Source: Kytococcus schroeteri
GTDB taxonomy: Bacteria; Actinomycetota; Actinomycetes; Actinomycetales; Dermatophilaceae
NCBI RefSeq assembly: GCF_042433515.1
Contig: NZ_JBHLVH010000005.1
Coordinates: forward strand, 1-54,850
Length of the DNA: 54,850 nucleotides
Direction of reading: 5' to 3'
Shown here: piece by piece, positions 24,689 through 33,689 of the stretch
Numbering within the stretch: position 1 is the first letter of the stretch
Layout: the number at the start of each line of letters is the position of its first letter
Position numbers and translations under genes: made by a program
The notes under the pieces: generated by a model
What the model was told of the DNA's origin: nothing
The model's input: the letters and a program-made list of their open reading frames with translations, nothing else
Database searches by the model: none

Positions 24689-26137
24689 TCAGCCCTCGCG
24701 CCCGGCGGCCTCGCTCGGCGTCTCCAGCCGGTCCACCAGCTGGCTGGCCAGGCCCGTGTACGTCGCCGGGGTGAGCTCCACCAGGCGCGCCTCGTCCTCG
24801 GCCGGCAGACCCAGCCCGCGGATGAAGTCCCGCATCGCCTCCCCGTCCACGCGGCGGCCGCGGGTCAGCTCCTTGAGGCGCTCGTACGGCTGCTCCATGC
24901 CGGGCACGCCCTGGGCGGCCAGCGCGCGCATGGTGGACTGCACCGGCTCGCCCAGCACCTCCCAGTTGGCGTCGAGGTCGGCGGCCATCTGCTCCGGCAC
25001 CGCGTCCAGCCCGTCCAGGCCCTTGCGCACGTTGTCCAGCGCCAGCATCGAGTGGCCCAGCGCCACACCGATGTTGCGCTGCATGGAGGAGTCCGTCAGG
25101 TCACGCTGCAGGCGGCTGGTCACCAGCGTGGAGGCCAGCACGTCGAGCAGCGCGCAGCTCACCTCCAGGTTGGCCTCGGCGTTCTCGAAGCGGATCGGGT
25201 TCACCTTGTGCGGCATCGTGCTCGAGCCGACCGTGCCCTGCCCGCGCACCTGGGCGAAGTACGCCATCGAGATGTAGGTCCACACGTCGGTGCAGAGGTT
25301 GTGCAGCACGCGGTTGAAGCGCGCGACGTCGGCGTACACCTCGGCCTGCCAGTCGTGGCTCTCGATCTGCGTGGTCAGCGGGTTCCAGTCCAGACCGAGC
25401 CCCTCGGTGAAGGTGCGCGAGAGTTCCACCCAGTCGGCGCCGGGAACGGCCACGGTGTGCGCGCCGTAGGTGCCGGTGGCGCCGTTGATCTTGCCCAGGT
25501 ACTCGGCACCCTCCACGCGGCGCACCTGACGGCCCAGGCGGTGGGCCAGCACGGCCAGCTCCTTGCCCATGGTGCTGGGGGTGGCGGTCTGGCCGTGGGT
25601 GCGGCTGAGCAGCGGCACGTCGCGCAGGTCGCGCGCCATCGCGGCCAGCTGGTCGACCACGCCCGATGCGGCGGGCAGCCACACCTGCTGGACGGCCCCC
25701 TGGATCATGAGCGCGTAGGACAGGTTGTTCACGTCCTCGCTGGTGCAGGCGAAGTGCACCAGCTCGGTCATCCGGGCCACCTGGTCCTCGCCACGGCCGG
25801 CCAGCACCTCCGCCAGGTGCTTCTTGAGGTGGTACTCCACGGCCTTGACGTCGTGGACGGTCTCCTTCTCGATCTCCGCCAGCGCCGCGATGTCCTCGCC
25901 GTCGAAGTCCGTGACGATGCTGCGCAGGGCCGCGCGCTCCTCGTCGGTGAACGGCTCGATGCCGTCGAACACCCGCGCGTCGGTCAGGTGCAGCACCCAC
26001 TCCACCTCCACGTGCAGGCGCATCCGGTTGAGGGCCGCCTCCGAGAGGTGGTCCACCAGCGGGGCGGCCTGGCGGCGGTAGCGGCCGTCGAGCGGGCCGA
26101 GGGCGAGGGCGGGCTGCAGCGTGGAGAGATCGACCAT
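24689..26137 (-). CDS. purB: Adenylosuccinate lyase
   Basis: A 482-residue cytoplasmic enzyme that splits SAICAR and adenylosuccinate in purine synthesis. It is the longer E. coli-like type, opening LQPALALGPLDGRYRRQAAPL. Family motifs include TELVHFACTSEDVNNLSYAL, SRTHGQTATPSTMGKE and the fumarase/lyase signature GSSTMPHKVNP, with the catalytic Ser loop and His intact. The ATG at 26137 is preceded 6 nt upstream by GAGAAT with an extended TGC, which may be a leaderless -10. It is monocistronic as far as seen. Confidence 0.96.
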   Translation of the reverse strand: MVDLSTLQPALALGPLDGRYRRQAAPLVDHLSEAALNRMRLHVEVEWVLHLTDARVFDGIEPFTDEERAALRSIVTDFDGEDIAALAEIEKETVHDVKAVEYHLKKHLAEVLAGRGEDQVARMTELVHFACTSEDVNNLSYALMIQGAVQQVWLPAASGVVDQLAAMARDLRDVPLLSRTHGQTATPSTMGKELAVLAHRLGRQVRRVEGAEYLGKINGATGTYGAHTVAVPGADWVELSRTFTEGLGLDWNPLTTQIESHDWQAEVYADVARFNRVLHNLCTDVWTYISMAYFAQVRGQGTVGSSTMPHKVNPIRFENAEANLEVSCALLDVLASTLVTSRLQRDLTDSSMQRNIGVALGHSMLALDNVRKGLDGLDAVPEQMAADLDANWEVLGEPVQSTMRALAAQGVPGMEQPYERLKELTRGRRVDGEAMRDFIRGLGLPAEDEARLVELTPATYTGLASQLVDRLETPSEAAGREG

Positions 26138-26177
26138 GGCCGCATTCTCGCAGGGCCGCCGGGTGCCCCCGAACGCC

Positions 26178-26213
26178 GCCGAGCCCGCACCCCCTCGGGG
26201 GCACGGGCTCGGC
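26178..26213 (-). terminator. Hairpin terminator after the acidic membrane protein gene
   Basis: GCCGAGCCCG (26178-26187) is perfectly complementary to CGGGCTCGGC (26204-26213), with C5/G5 pairing inside the loop. It lies about 20 nt downstream of the stop of the minus-strand gene that ends at 26235 and upstream of purB. Confidence 0.7.
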
Positions 26214-26234
26214 GCGGGTGGGGCGGGGGCTGCC

Positions 26235-27527
26235 TCAGCGGCGCTCCTGCCAGTCGGAGTACGGGTCCAGCTCGTCGGCGTCCATGCCGGCCGGCAGCTC
26301 GCCGCGGCCCAGCCACTCCTGGGTGGAGGTGGCCACCACCGGGGAGGCGTCCTCCGGGTCGGCCGCGACCGGCTCCTCGCCCTCGGCGGCGTCGTCCTCG
26401 GTGCCCCAGGTGGACGGGGCCACGTCGGGCAGCTGGTCGTCCTCGGGGAAGTCGGCCTCGGGGGCGTCCACGGTGCCGGGCTCCACGGCCTCGCGCTCGT
26501 CGGTGGGCTGCACGTCGTCCCAGTCGTCCTCGTCGGAGACCAGGTCGTCGTCGCCGCCGGCGGTGGTGGGCACGTCCTGACCGGTGGTGTCGGCCGGCAG
26601 GGTGTCGTCGTCACCGCCGGGGCCCACGAAGTCGGTGAGCTCCTCGTCCTGCGCGTCCTCGGTGCCGGGCTCGCGGTAGTCCGGGAACTCGATGTCGTCG
26701 GCGTCCTCGGCCTCGATGCTGTGCAGCTCGCCCGGGTCGGTGCTGGTGCCGGCCTCGATGTCGCTCGGGTCGTCGTCGGGGTCGGTGTCGGCCAGCGGGG
26801 CCGCGGCGTGGTCGTGCTCGCCGGCCACGGTGATCTCGTCGTCCGGGTCGAGATCGGTCAGGGCGCCGTCGGGGTCCTGCACCACGGCGTCGCGCGGGCC
26901 GTCGGTGTGCTCGTCCACGGTGGTGCTGCGCACGGTGGTGTCCGTGCCGTCGACGGTGCGCAGCTCGGTCTCGGAGTCGGTCGTGGCGTCGGACTCGTCG
27001 CCCTCGTCCTCGAGGGTGTGCACGGCGGCCGGGGCGGCCTCGCGGTCCTCGTCCTCGTCACGCTCGACGGCCTCGTCGTCACCCAGCGCGTGCGCGCCGT
27101 CGGCGGTGTCCGGCAGGTCGGCGATGTCCACCACCTGGGTGTCGTCGTCGGAGTCCTGGTCGAACAGGTCGGTGGGCTCGTGCCCCACCACCTCGTCGGC
27201 AGCCGCGCCGGACGCGCCGGACGTGCCGGCCGTGGCGGCGGCCCGGGTGCCCTTGCCGCGCCTGCCGGCCGTGCCCGACGTCGCCGGCTGGGCGGACGCC
27301 GTGGTGCGGCGGGCCGCCGGGCGGGCGCCCCCCTCGAGCTCGTCCTCGTCGGCGTCCCGGCCGAAGTCGTCCAGCCCGTCGTGCTCGTCGATCTCCGGGT
27401 AGTCCTCGCCCCGGCGCGAGAGGCGGTCCTGGACCGCCCCGCCCTGGGTCATGAACCAGACGATCCCCACCACCAGTGCCAGCAGCACGACGGCGACGAT
27501 CCACTCCAGTGCTCCCCACTCGCCCAT
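26235..27527 (-). CDS. Highly acidic membrane-anchored protein of unknown function
   Basis: A 430-residue protein with one N-terminal membrane helix (WIVAVVLLALVVGIVWFM, residues ~9-26). The rest is predicted disordered and extremely rich in Asp, Glu and Thr, with a short basic Ala/Arg patch near residue 70-95. A more ordered short motif closes the protein: TSTQEWLGRGELPAGMDADELDPYSDWQERR. That conserved-looking tail after a long low-complexity region hints at a binding element. The ATG has GGAGGAA 8 nt upstream. The role is unknown. Confidence 0.7.
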   Translation of the reverse strand: MGEWGALEWIVAVVLLALVVGIVWFMTQGGAVQDRLSRRGEDYPEIDEHDGLDDFGRDADEDELEGGARPAARRTTASAQPATSGTAGRRGKGTRAAATAGTSGASGAAADEVVGHEPTDLFDQDSDDDTQVVDIADLPDTADGAHALGDDEAVERDEDEDREAAPAAVHTLEDEGDESDATTDSETELRTVDGTDTTVRSTTVDEHTDGPRDAVVQDPDGALTDLDPDDEITVAGEHDHAAAPLADTDPDDDPSDIEAGTSTDPGELHSIEAEDADDIEFPDYREPGTEDAQDEELTDFVGPGGDDDTLPADTTGQDVPTTAGGDDDLVSDEDDWDDVQPTDEREAVEPGTVDAPEADFPEDDQLPDVAPSTWGTEDDAAEGEEPVAADPEDASPVVATSTQEWLGRGELPAGMDADELDPYSDWQERR

Positions 27528-27649
27528 GCGGTTTCCTCCAACGCGTCTCGGGGTCGATCACTCGGTCAGCAACCACGGGCACCCGGGGAGGGGCCGCGAT
27601 CAATGGCCACAGCCTAGACGTCGGCCCGGGGCCGGGCCCGGCGAGCCGC

Positions 27650-28501
27650 TCAGGTGGGCAGCAGGGTTCCGGCGGCCACCAGTGCGGGGGCCACCGCCAG
27701 TGCCCCGGCCGCCACCGCCACCAGCGCGGCCCGCAGCGGGTGGGTGCGCCCCACCCCGGCGAGGGCGTCGATCCGCGCCACCGCCGAGGCGCTGCCGGTG
27801 CTCACGCGGGCCAGCGCCTGCCCCATCGTCACCGCCCCCACCTCCCGGGCGCCGGCGCGGTCGGCGAGCAGCTCCACCAGCAGCTCCACCTCGGCCAGGG
27901 CCCGCGGGTGGCGCAACGGGGCGGGCACGGCGGCGTCCATGACGCTGAAGAACTCGCGCACCAGGTCGTGGCGGCGGCGCAGGTGCTCGCGCTCGTGGCA
28001 GTACACCCCGTGCAGCTGGAGCTGGCTCAGCCCCTCCACCACCGGGCGCGACATCACGATGCGGGCGCGGCGCCCCGGCAGGCACCAGGCCACGGGGGCG
28101 TCGGCGTCGATGACGCGCAGCCGGTCGCGCACGCCGTGGCGGGGGTCGAGCAGGTCCACGGCCTCGCGGTGGCGGCGGCGCAGGGCGCGCAGGTCCGTGC
28201 CCACCAGGTGGGCGGCCAGCAGCAGCCGAGCCACGAGCACCGCCGAGAGCAGGGCCGCGCCCACCACCACACCGGGGTGCACGCCGTCGTCGGTGGTGAA
28301 CAGGCCACCGAACTCGTGGGCGGCCACCAGGGGCAGCAGCACGATGGAGGCCAGGCCGCCGACGGCGCTGCCCTGCCACAGCAGGAGCCCCGCGGCTGGG
28401 GTGGCGCGGAGGCCGGTGAGCAGGGGGAGCAGGACGGGGGTGCCCAGGGTGAGCAGCACGGCCAGTGCTGCGAGCACCAGGGTGGGGGACATCGCACGCA
28501 T
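27650..28501 (-). CDS. M56 (BlaR1/MecR1-like) membrane metalloprotease
   Basis: A 283-residue membrane protein with about four helices and a cytoplasmic zinc-protease motif, HEREH, at residues 169-173 (YCHEREHLRRRHD). The substrate-groove segment DAPVAWCLPGRRARIVMSRP lies ahead of it. M56 proteases cut BlaI-type repressors in response to a signal. Unlike BlaR1, it has no C-terminal penicillin-binding sensor domain, so the signal is not obviously a beta-lactam. It follows blaI. Its ATG directly abuts a 40-bp palindrome and has no Shine-Dalgarno; Met4 at 28492 is an alternative start. Confidence 0.88.
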   Translation of the reverse strand: MRAMSPTLVLAALAVLLTLGTPVLLPLLTGLRATPAAGLLLWQGSAVGGLASIVLLPLVAAHEFGGLFTTDDGVHPGVVVGAALLSAVLVARLLLAAHLVGTDLRALRRRHREAVDLLDPRHGVRDRLRVIDADAPVAWCLPGRRARIVMSRPVVEGLSQLQLHGVYCHEREHLRRRHDLVREFFSVMDAAVPAPLRHPRALAEVELLVELLADRAGAREVGAVTMGQALARVSTGSASAVARIDALAGVGRTHPLRAALVAVAAGALAVAPALVAAGTLLPT

Positions 28502-28541
28502 GCTACGACGCCGTGCACCCCGGGGTGCACGGCGTCGTAGC
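28502..28541. repeat. Perfect 40-bp palindrome between blaI and the M56 gene
   Basis: Each 20-nt arm (28502-28521 and 28522-28541) is the exact reverse complement of the other, with no spacer; the centre is CCCCGGGG. The outer ends carry CTACG (28503-28507) and CGTAG (28536-28540), 33 bp apart. It touches the M56 start codon and lies 17 nt after the blaI stop. It could be a terminator or attenuator hairpin, a translation-blocking stem, or a repressor operator. Confidence 0.85.
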
Positions 28542-28558
28542 GGTCCAGGTTGGGCCGG

Positions 28559-28954
28559 TCAGTCGGCGGCGGACTCCAGGCGGGCCAGGGCCTCGCGGAG
28601 GGCGTCCACGTCCTCGGCGCCGGCGTCGTCCACGAAGGCCAGCACGGCGGCGCGGCGGTCGGTGGGGCGCAGCTCACCGAGGGTCTCGGACATGAGTCGG
28701 GCCACGAAGCCCTCGCGGCTGGTGGCGGGGTTGTAGGCGTAGGCGCGGCCCTGCTTGGTGCGGTCGAGGAAGCCCTTGCGGCTCAGGCGGTCCATCACCG
28801 TCATCACGGTGGTGTAGGCGATGTCGCGGGCGGCGCCGAGCGTCTCGTGGACGTCGCGCACGGTGAAGCCCGTGGGCTGCGGGGCCTCGTGGTCCCACAG
28901 GTGGTCCATGATGGCCTGCTCGAGATCGCCCAGACCCGATGCGGTGTTCGACAT
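28559..28954 (-). CDS. blaI: BlaI/MecI/CopY family transcriptional repressor
   Basis: A 131-residue winged-helix repressor. LGDLEQAIMDHLWDH begins the fold, the recognition-helix region is AYTTVMTVMDRLSRKGFLDR, and the C-terminal helices dimerise. It binds operator DNA and is normally inactivated by cleavage by an M56 protease, here encoded next to it. The ATG at 28954 has GGGGAGA upstream. It lies downstream of cydABDC on the same strand. In mycobacteria, relatives also control respiratory genes (established for BlaI of M. tuberculosis), so control of cytochrome bd is plausible. Confidence 0.93.
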   Translation of the reverse strand: MSNTASGLGDLEQAIMDHLWDHEAPQPTGFTVRDVHETLGAARDIAYTTVMTVMDRLSRKGFLDRTKQGRAYAYNPATSREGFVARLMSETLGELRPTDRRAAVLAFVDDAGAEDVDALREALARLESAAD

Positions 28955-29000
28955 GTCAGCTCTCCCCGGTGGTCGACGGGCCGGTTGGCCACGACTGTGC

Positions 29001-29022
29001 ATAGTACGCCCGGCCGTCGTAG
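29001..29022 (-). promoter_or_regulatory. Putative blaI promoter with CTACG half-site
   Basis: On the minus strand TACTAT (29006-29001) is a good -10, about 45 nt before the blaI ATG. A CTACG half-site (29022-29018) lies 11 nt upstream in the spacer region. The same half-site occurs before cydA and the M56 gene, suggesting BlaI autoregulation. Confidence 0.4.
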
Positions 29023-29042
29023 GTGTGGCAGGGGGTGGTGCG

Positions 29043-32000
29043 TCACCCGGCCGCGCGCTCGAGCCGCACGGTGGCGTCGCACCAGTCGCGGCCCTCCTCG
29101 CGGTGGCTCACCAGCACCACGGAGCGATCCCGGGTGGCCGCGCCCAGCTCGTCCATCACGGCCGACGCGGTGGGCCCGTCCAGGTGCGCCACCGGCTCGT
29201 CGAGCAGCACCACCGGCCGGTCGCCCAGCAGCACCCGTGCCAGGCCGATGCGGGCCTGCTCGCCGCCGCTCACCGCGCGGTGGCCGGCGCCCAGCATCGT
29301 GTCCAGGCCGTCGGGCAGGTCGGCGAGGAAGGGGCCCAGCCCGGCGCGCTGCAGGGCGTCGGTGAGCACGGCGTCGTCGGCACCCGGGCGGGCGGCACGC
29401 AGGTTCTCGCGCAGCGACGAGGCGAACACGTGGGGCGAGTCGTCCTGGAAGGCCACGGCGGCGCGGGTGGTGGCCAGGGGCAGGTCGAGCACGTCGTGGC
29501 CGTCCTGGGTGGAGCGGCCGGCCGAGGGGTCCAGGTGGCGGGCCAGCACGGCCAGGGCGGTGGACTTGCCGGAGCCGCTGGGACCGGTCAGGGCGATGCG
29601 GCGGTCGGGCGGCAGGTCCAGGTCGAGGCCACGGAGGGTCTCCTCGGCCTGCGGGGTCCAGCGGGCGGAGAGGCCCTCCAGACGGAGGTGCGGGCGGGCG
29701 GAGACGGGCTGCGCGGGGTCGGGTCGGCCCGCGTCGGGCTGCGTTGGGTCGGGCTGCGTCGTCCTCGCCGGCGCGTCCCCCGCCTGCGCCACGGCCGGCT
29801 CCTGCGCCAGCAGGGCCTCCACACGGTCGGCGGCCACCCGGGCACGGGCGTGGGCGCTCGCGGCATCGGGCACGCCGGCCAGCACGTCGGCCAGGGCCAG
29901 CGGGGTGAGCACGAGCAGCGCGGTGAGCGGCCCGCCGAGCCCGGTGGACGGCGCCCCCCACGCGGCCACGGCCACCACCAGCCCCGCCAGCACCCAGCTG
30001 CCGGCGCGCACCAGCCCCTGCGCCAGGGCGCGGCGCCCCACGTGGCGGGCCACGGCGGCCTCGGCCTCGGTGAGGGCGCGCAGCAGGGTGGGGCCGGCGC
30101 CCATGGCGCGCACCTCGTCGCAGCGGTCGGCCAGCGTGTGGGCGGCCTCCCAGGTGCGCTCGCGGGCGGCCAGCTCGGCGGCCTGCGTGCCGGCGGTGCG
30201 GCGCTCCGCCCACGCGGCGCCGGCCACCACCAGCCCGGTCTGCGCGGCCACGAGCAGCCCCACCACGGGGGAGGGCACGGCCAGCAGGGCAGCGGCGACG
30301 AGGCCCGTGGCCAGGGCGCCCACCGTCGGCACCCACCAGCGGACGGTGGCCATCACCACGTCGTCGAGGTCGGCCACCACCCCGGTGAGCACCCGGGCGC
30401 GGCCACGCTGGCCCAGGCGGGCGGGGGTGAGCGGCACGAGGCGGCGGTAGGTCTCCGCGCGGCGGCCCACCAGCTGGTCCAAGGCCACGTCGTGGCTGTC
30501 CAGGCGCTCGGCGTAGCGCAGCACCGGCCGGGCGATGCCGAAGGTGCGCACCCCCACGATGGCCACCATGAGCAGCAGGACGATCGGCTGCTCCCAGGCC
30601 CGCACGATGAGCCAGCCGGACGTGGCCGTCAGGGCGACGCCCGCCATCGAGGACAGGGCCCCCACGAGGGCGGCGCGCCACAGCTGCGGCGTCGGCCGCA
30701 CGATGCGGGGCCGGCCGGGGGGTGTGGACGGGCCGGCCTGCGCGCCCGGCGTGGCCTGCGCGCCCGCATATGTCCGGTTCTGGTCCAGAGGTCCGGGCCG
30801 GGAGGCGTACCTCTGGACCGCAGACGGATCTCTGCGCGGGGCGGGCTGGGGCGCCGGCGCCTGGGCCACGGGGGCGCCCACGCGCCCGTCGGCCACGCGG
30901 ACCTGCAGGTCGGCCACCGCGGCCAGGGCGTCGCGGTGCGTCACGGCCACCACCAGCCGGTGGGCGGACTCCTCGCGCAGCACGCGGTGCACCACGGCGG
31001 CGGTGTCGGCGTCGAGGTGGGCGGTCGGCTCGTCGAGCAGCAGCACCGGGGCGTCGTCGAGCAGCGCACGGGCCAGCCCCAGCCGGGCGCGCTCGCCGGC
31101 GGAGAGCCCCTGCCCGTCGTCACCGAGCGGCGTGGACCACCCCTGCGGCAGCGCCTCCACCACCTCGAGCAGGCCCACCCGATCCAGCACGGCGGCCAGC
31201 TCCTCGCACGGCGCCGCGGCAGCAGCCGGCACCAGTCGCAGCGCATCCTCCACGTCGCCGCGGGGCAGGAAGGGCCGCTGCGTCACCAGGTGCGTGCGCG
31301 GTGCCTCCACGCGTCCGGTCGCCGGGTCCAGCAGCCCGGCCAGCAGCCACAGCAGCGTCGACTTGCCCGAGCCCGACGGACCGGTGACCGCCACCAGCCC
31401 CCGCCCGGGCAGCCCCCACCCGTCCGGCAGCTCGATGGCGGGACCCTGTGCGTGGGCAAACCGCACGCCCGCCGCCCGCACGCCGTCGCGCGCACCCCCG
31501 GCCGCCGGCGCGCGCCCGGCCGCGTCCCCCTCGAGCAGCGGAAGCACCTCCTCCAGCGTCTGCGCCCCGTCGGCCGCGCTGTGGAAGTCCGCCCCCACGC
31601 GCCGCACCGGCCAGTACGCCTCCGGCGCCAGCAGGATGGCGGCCAGTCCCACCATCAGACCCAGCTCGCCGTGCGCCAGCCGCAGCCCCACGAACACGGC
31701 CACGATGGCCACCGAGATGGTGGAGAGCAGCTCCATGGCCGCCGTGGTGAGGAAGGCCGTGCGCAGCGTGCGCACCGTGGCCCGCCGGTGGGCCTGCCCC
31801 ACCTCCTCGATGCTGCGCACCTGCCGCTCCGCCCGGCCCAGGGCCACCAGCGTGGGCAGCCCGCGCATCACGTCCAGGAAGTGCCCGGCCAGGGCGTCCA
31901 GGGCGCGCCAGCGGCGGTCGGTCTCGGCGGCCGTGGCCTGCCCGATGAGGGCCGCGAACACCGGCAGCAGCGGCAGCGTCAGCAGCACCACCACGGCGCT

Positions 32001-32537
32001 GGACAGGTCCACCCACGCCAGCGCCGCCACCACCAGCACCGGCACCGCACCCGCGGCCACGAGCGAGGGCAGGTAGCTGGCCACGTACGGCTCCACCTGC
32101 CCCACGCCGGCCGTGAGCCGCGTGGCCGAGCGCCCCGGCCCGCCGTCCAGCCACCGCCGGGCCAGGGCCTCGCGCAGCGCCCCGGTGACCCGCGCCCCCG
32201 CCACGGCCGCCCGGCGGTGCACCCACCCGGCCAGCAGGCCGCGTGCCGCCAGCAGCCCGGCCACCGCCAGCGCGGGGACGAGCAGGTCGGTGCCCGCCCC
32301 CATCGGCCCCAGGTGGCCCAGCGACGGCGCGGCCACCCCCGGCCCGATGCCGGGCGGCACCGGCTGCCCGGTGGCGCCCCGGTAGGCCGCAGCCACCACC
32401 GAGGTGGCCAGCCACGCCACGGCCAGCGCCTGCAGCACGGCCACCACGCCCTGCAGCACCACGGGAAGCGCGACTGCTGCGACCTCCTTCCGTGCGGTGG
32501 GGAGGAGGCGCAGCAGTCGCGGGTCGAAGGGCTTCAC
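29043..32537 (-). CDS. cydDC: CydDC fusion: heterodimeric-type ABC exporter for cytochrome bd assembly
   Basis: An 1164-residue fusion of two ABC exporter half-units. The CydD half (residues ~1-560) has Walker A GPSGSGKSTLLWLLAG, signature LSAGERARLGLARALL and Walker B VLLLDEPTAHLD. The CydC half has Walker A GPSGSGKSTALAVLA, signature VSGGEQARIGLARVLL and VVLLDEPVAHLD. Each half has six membrane helices. The system exports reduced thiols (cysteine/glutathione) or binds heme and is required to assemble bd oxidase. A Pro/Asp repeat linker (QPDPTQPDAGRPDPAQP) precedes the second ATPase. It is encoded 10 nt after cydB. Such fusions are usual in Actinobacteria. Confidence 0.93.
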   Translation of the reverse strand: MKPFDPRLLRLLPTARKEVAAVALPVVLQGVVAVLQALAVAWLATSVVAAAYRGATGQPVPPGIGPGVAAPSLGHLGPMGAGTDLLVPALAVAGLLAARGLLAGWVHRRAAVAGARVTGALREALARRWLDGGPGRSATRLTAGVGQVEPYVASYLPSLVAAGAVPVLVVAALAWVDLSSAVVVLLTLPLLPVFAALIGQATAAETDRRWRALDALAGHFLDVMRGLPTLVALGRAERQVRSIEEVGQAHRRATVRTLRTAFLTTAAMELLSTISVAIVAVFVGLRLAHGELGLMVGLAAILLAPEAYWPVRRVGADFHSAADGAQTLEEVLPLLEGDAAGRAPAAGGARDGVRAAGVRFAHAQGPAIELPDGWGLPGRGLVAVTGPSGSGKSTLLWLLAGLLDPATGRVEAPRTHLVTQRPFLPRGDVEDALRLVPAAAAAPCEELAAVLDRVGLLEVVEALPQGWSTPLGDDGQGLSAGERARLGLARALLDDAPVLLLDEPTAHLDADTAAVVHRVLREESAHRLVVAVTHRDALAAVADLQVRVADGRVGAPVAQAPAPQPAPRRDPSAVQRYASRPGPLDQNRTYAGAQATPGAQAGPSTPPGRPRIVRPTPQLWRAALVGALSSMAGVALTATSGWLIVRAWEQPIVLLLMVAIVGVRTFGIARPVLRYAERLDSHDVALDQLVGRRAETYRRLVPLTPARLGQRGRARVLTGVVADLDDVVMATVRWWVPTVGALATGLVAAALLAVPSPVVGLLVAAQTGLVVAGAAWAERRTAGTQAAELAARERTWEAAHTLADRCDEVRAMGAGPTLLRALTEAEAAVARHVGRRALAQGLVRAGSWVLAGLVVAVAAWGAPSTGLGGPLTALLVLTPLALADVLAGVPDAASAHARARVAADRVEALLAQEPAVAQAGDAPARTTQPDPTQPDAGRPDPAQPVSARPHLRLEGLSARWTPQAEETLRGLDLDLPPDRRIALTGPSGSGKSTALAVLARHLDPSAGRSTQDGHDVLDLPLATTRAAVAFQDDSPHVFASSLRENLRAARPGADDAVLTDALQRAGLGPFLADLPDGLDTMLGAGHRAVSGGEQARIGLARVLLGDRPVVLLDEPVAHLDGPTASAVMDELGAATRDRSVVLVSHREEGRDWCDATVRLERAAG

Positions 32538-32547
32538 GGGGTCATTC

Positions 32548-33657
32548 TCAGGCCCGGTGGGCTCCCTCGAGGGGGCGGGTGGCCTCGGTGCCGTAGGCCT
32601 TCGGGTCGGGGATGTTCGCGGTGCTGATGCGCTTGCGGAACACCCAGTAGGTGTAGCCCTGGTAGAGCAGCACCACCGGGGTGAGCACCAGCGCCACGAC
32701 GGTCATGATGCCGAGCGTGTAGTCCGTGGCCGAGGCGTTCTCGTGCGTGAGCGAGAAGGCCGCGTCCGTGGTGGACGGCATCACGTCGGGGAACAGGGCG
32801 GTGAACAGCGCGGCCACCACCAGGGCGATGGCCAGGAAGCTGCACCAGAAGGCGCCCTTCTCCCGGCCGGCCAGGGCCTCGTGCGCCGCGTCGCGCCCCT
32901 GCTTCTGGGCCGTGGCCACCAGGGCCAGGGCGGCCACGAAGGCCAGCAGACCGGCCACCAGCAGCACCCAGCTGGCGGTGTTGCCGGTCTGCAGCATCAC
33001 CAGCACGGTCCAGGCCACGGTGAGCACGGCCGCCACCAGCCCCACCCTGAGGGCGATGCCGCGGGCGTCGTGCCGCACGTCGCCGGTGGTCTTCAGCGCC
33101 ACGAACAGCGCGCCGTGGGTGAGGAAGACCGTCAGCGTGGCCAGGCCGCCCAGCAGCGCCAGCGGGTTGAGCAGCGTCCACAGGGTGCCGGTGTACTCCA
33201 TGTCGGCGTCGATCGGCACGCCCACCACGATGTTGGTGAACGCCACGCCCCACAGCAGCGCCGGCACGAACGAGCCGACCACGAGGGCGACGTCCCAGCG
33301 CGAGCGCCAGGTGTCGGAGTCCTCCTTGTGGCGGTACTCCAGTGCCATGCCGCGCAGGATGAGGCCCACGAGGATGAGCAGCAGCGGCAGGTAGAACCCG
33401 CTGAACAGGGTGGCGTACCAGTGCGGGAAGGCCGCGAAGGTGGCGCCACCGGCGGTCAGCAGCCACACCTCGTTGCCGTCCCAGTGCGGGCCGATGGTGT
33501 TGATGACGGTGCGCCGGCGGCGCTCCGCGGTGGCCGGGTCGGCATCGCGCCCCAGCACGGGCACGAGCATGCCCACGCCGTAGTCGAAGCCCTCCAGGAC
33601 GAAGTAGCCGATCCACAGGACGGCGATGAGGACGAACCAGATGATGGACAGTTCCAT
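32548..33657 (-). CDS. cydB: Cytochrome bd ubiquinol/menaquinol oxidase subunit II
   Basis: A 369-residue membrane protein with about eight to nine helices. Typical segments are FVLEGFDYGVGMLVPVLG near the start, GPHWDGNEVWLLTAGGATFAAFP, and the C-terminal YQGYTYWVFRKRI. It partners CydA in the quinol oxidase that reduces O2 at low oxygen. It lies 32 nt downstream of cydA and just ahead of cydDC. No truncation is apparent. Confidence 0.96.
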   Translation of the reverse strand: MELSIIWFVLIAVLWIGYFVLEGFDYGVGMLVPVLGRDADPATAERRRRTVINTIGPHWDGNEVWLLTAGGATFAAFPHWYATLFSGFYLPLLLILVGLILRGMALEYRHKEDSDTWRSRWDVALVVGSFVPALLWGVAFTNIVVGVPIDADMEYTGTLWTLLNPLALLGGLATLTVFLTHGALFVALKTTGDVRHDARGIALRVGLVAAVLTVAWTVLVMLQTGNTASWVLLVAGLLAFVAALALVATAQKQGRDAAHEALAGREKGAFWCSFLAIALVVAALFTALFPDVMPSTTDAAFSLTHENASATDYTLGIMTVVALVLTPVVLLYQGYTYWVFRKRISTANIPDPKAYGTEATRPLEGAHRA

Positions 33658-33689
33658 GACGATTCCGTGTCTCCCGTAGGTCTCGTGGC

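Noticed and set aside
29695..29760. A repeat element in cydDC (GGGTCGG/GCGTCGGGC motifs)
   Set aside because: This is the Pro/Asp linker coding sequence between the membrane domain and the second ATPase; it stays in frame and needs no mobile-element explanation.
28821..32627. A 1268-codon plus-strand frame across cydDC
   Set aside because: It mirrors the ABC transporter on the other strand, its composition is Gly/His/Arg-rich, and no motif is seen.
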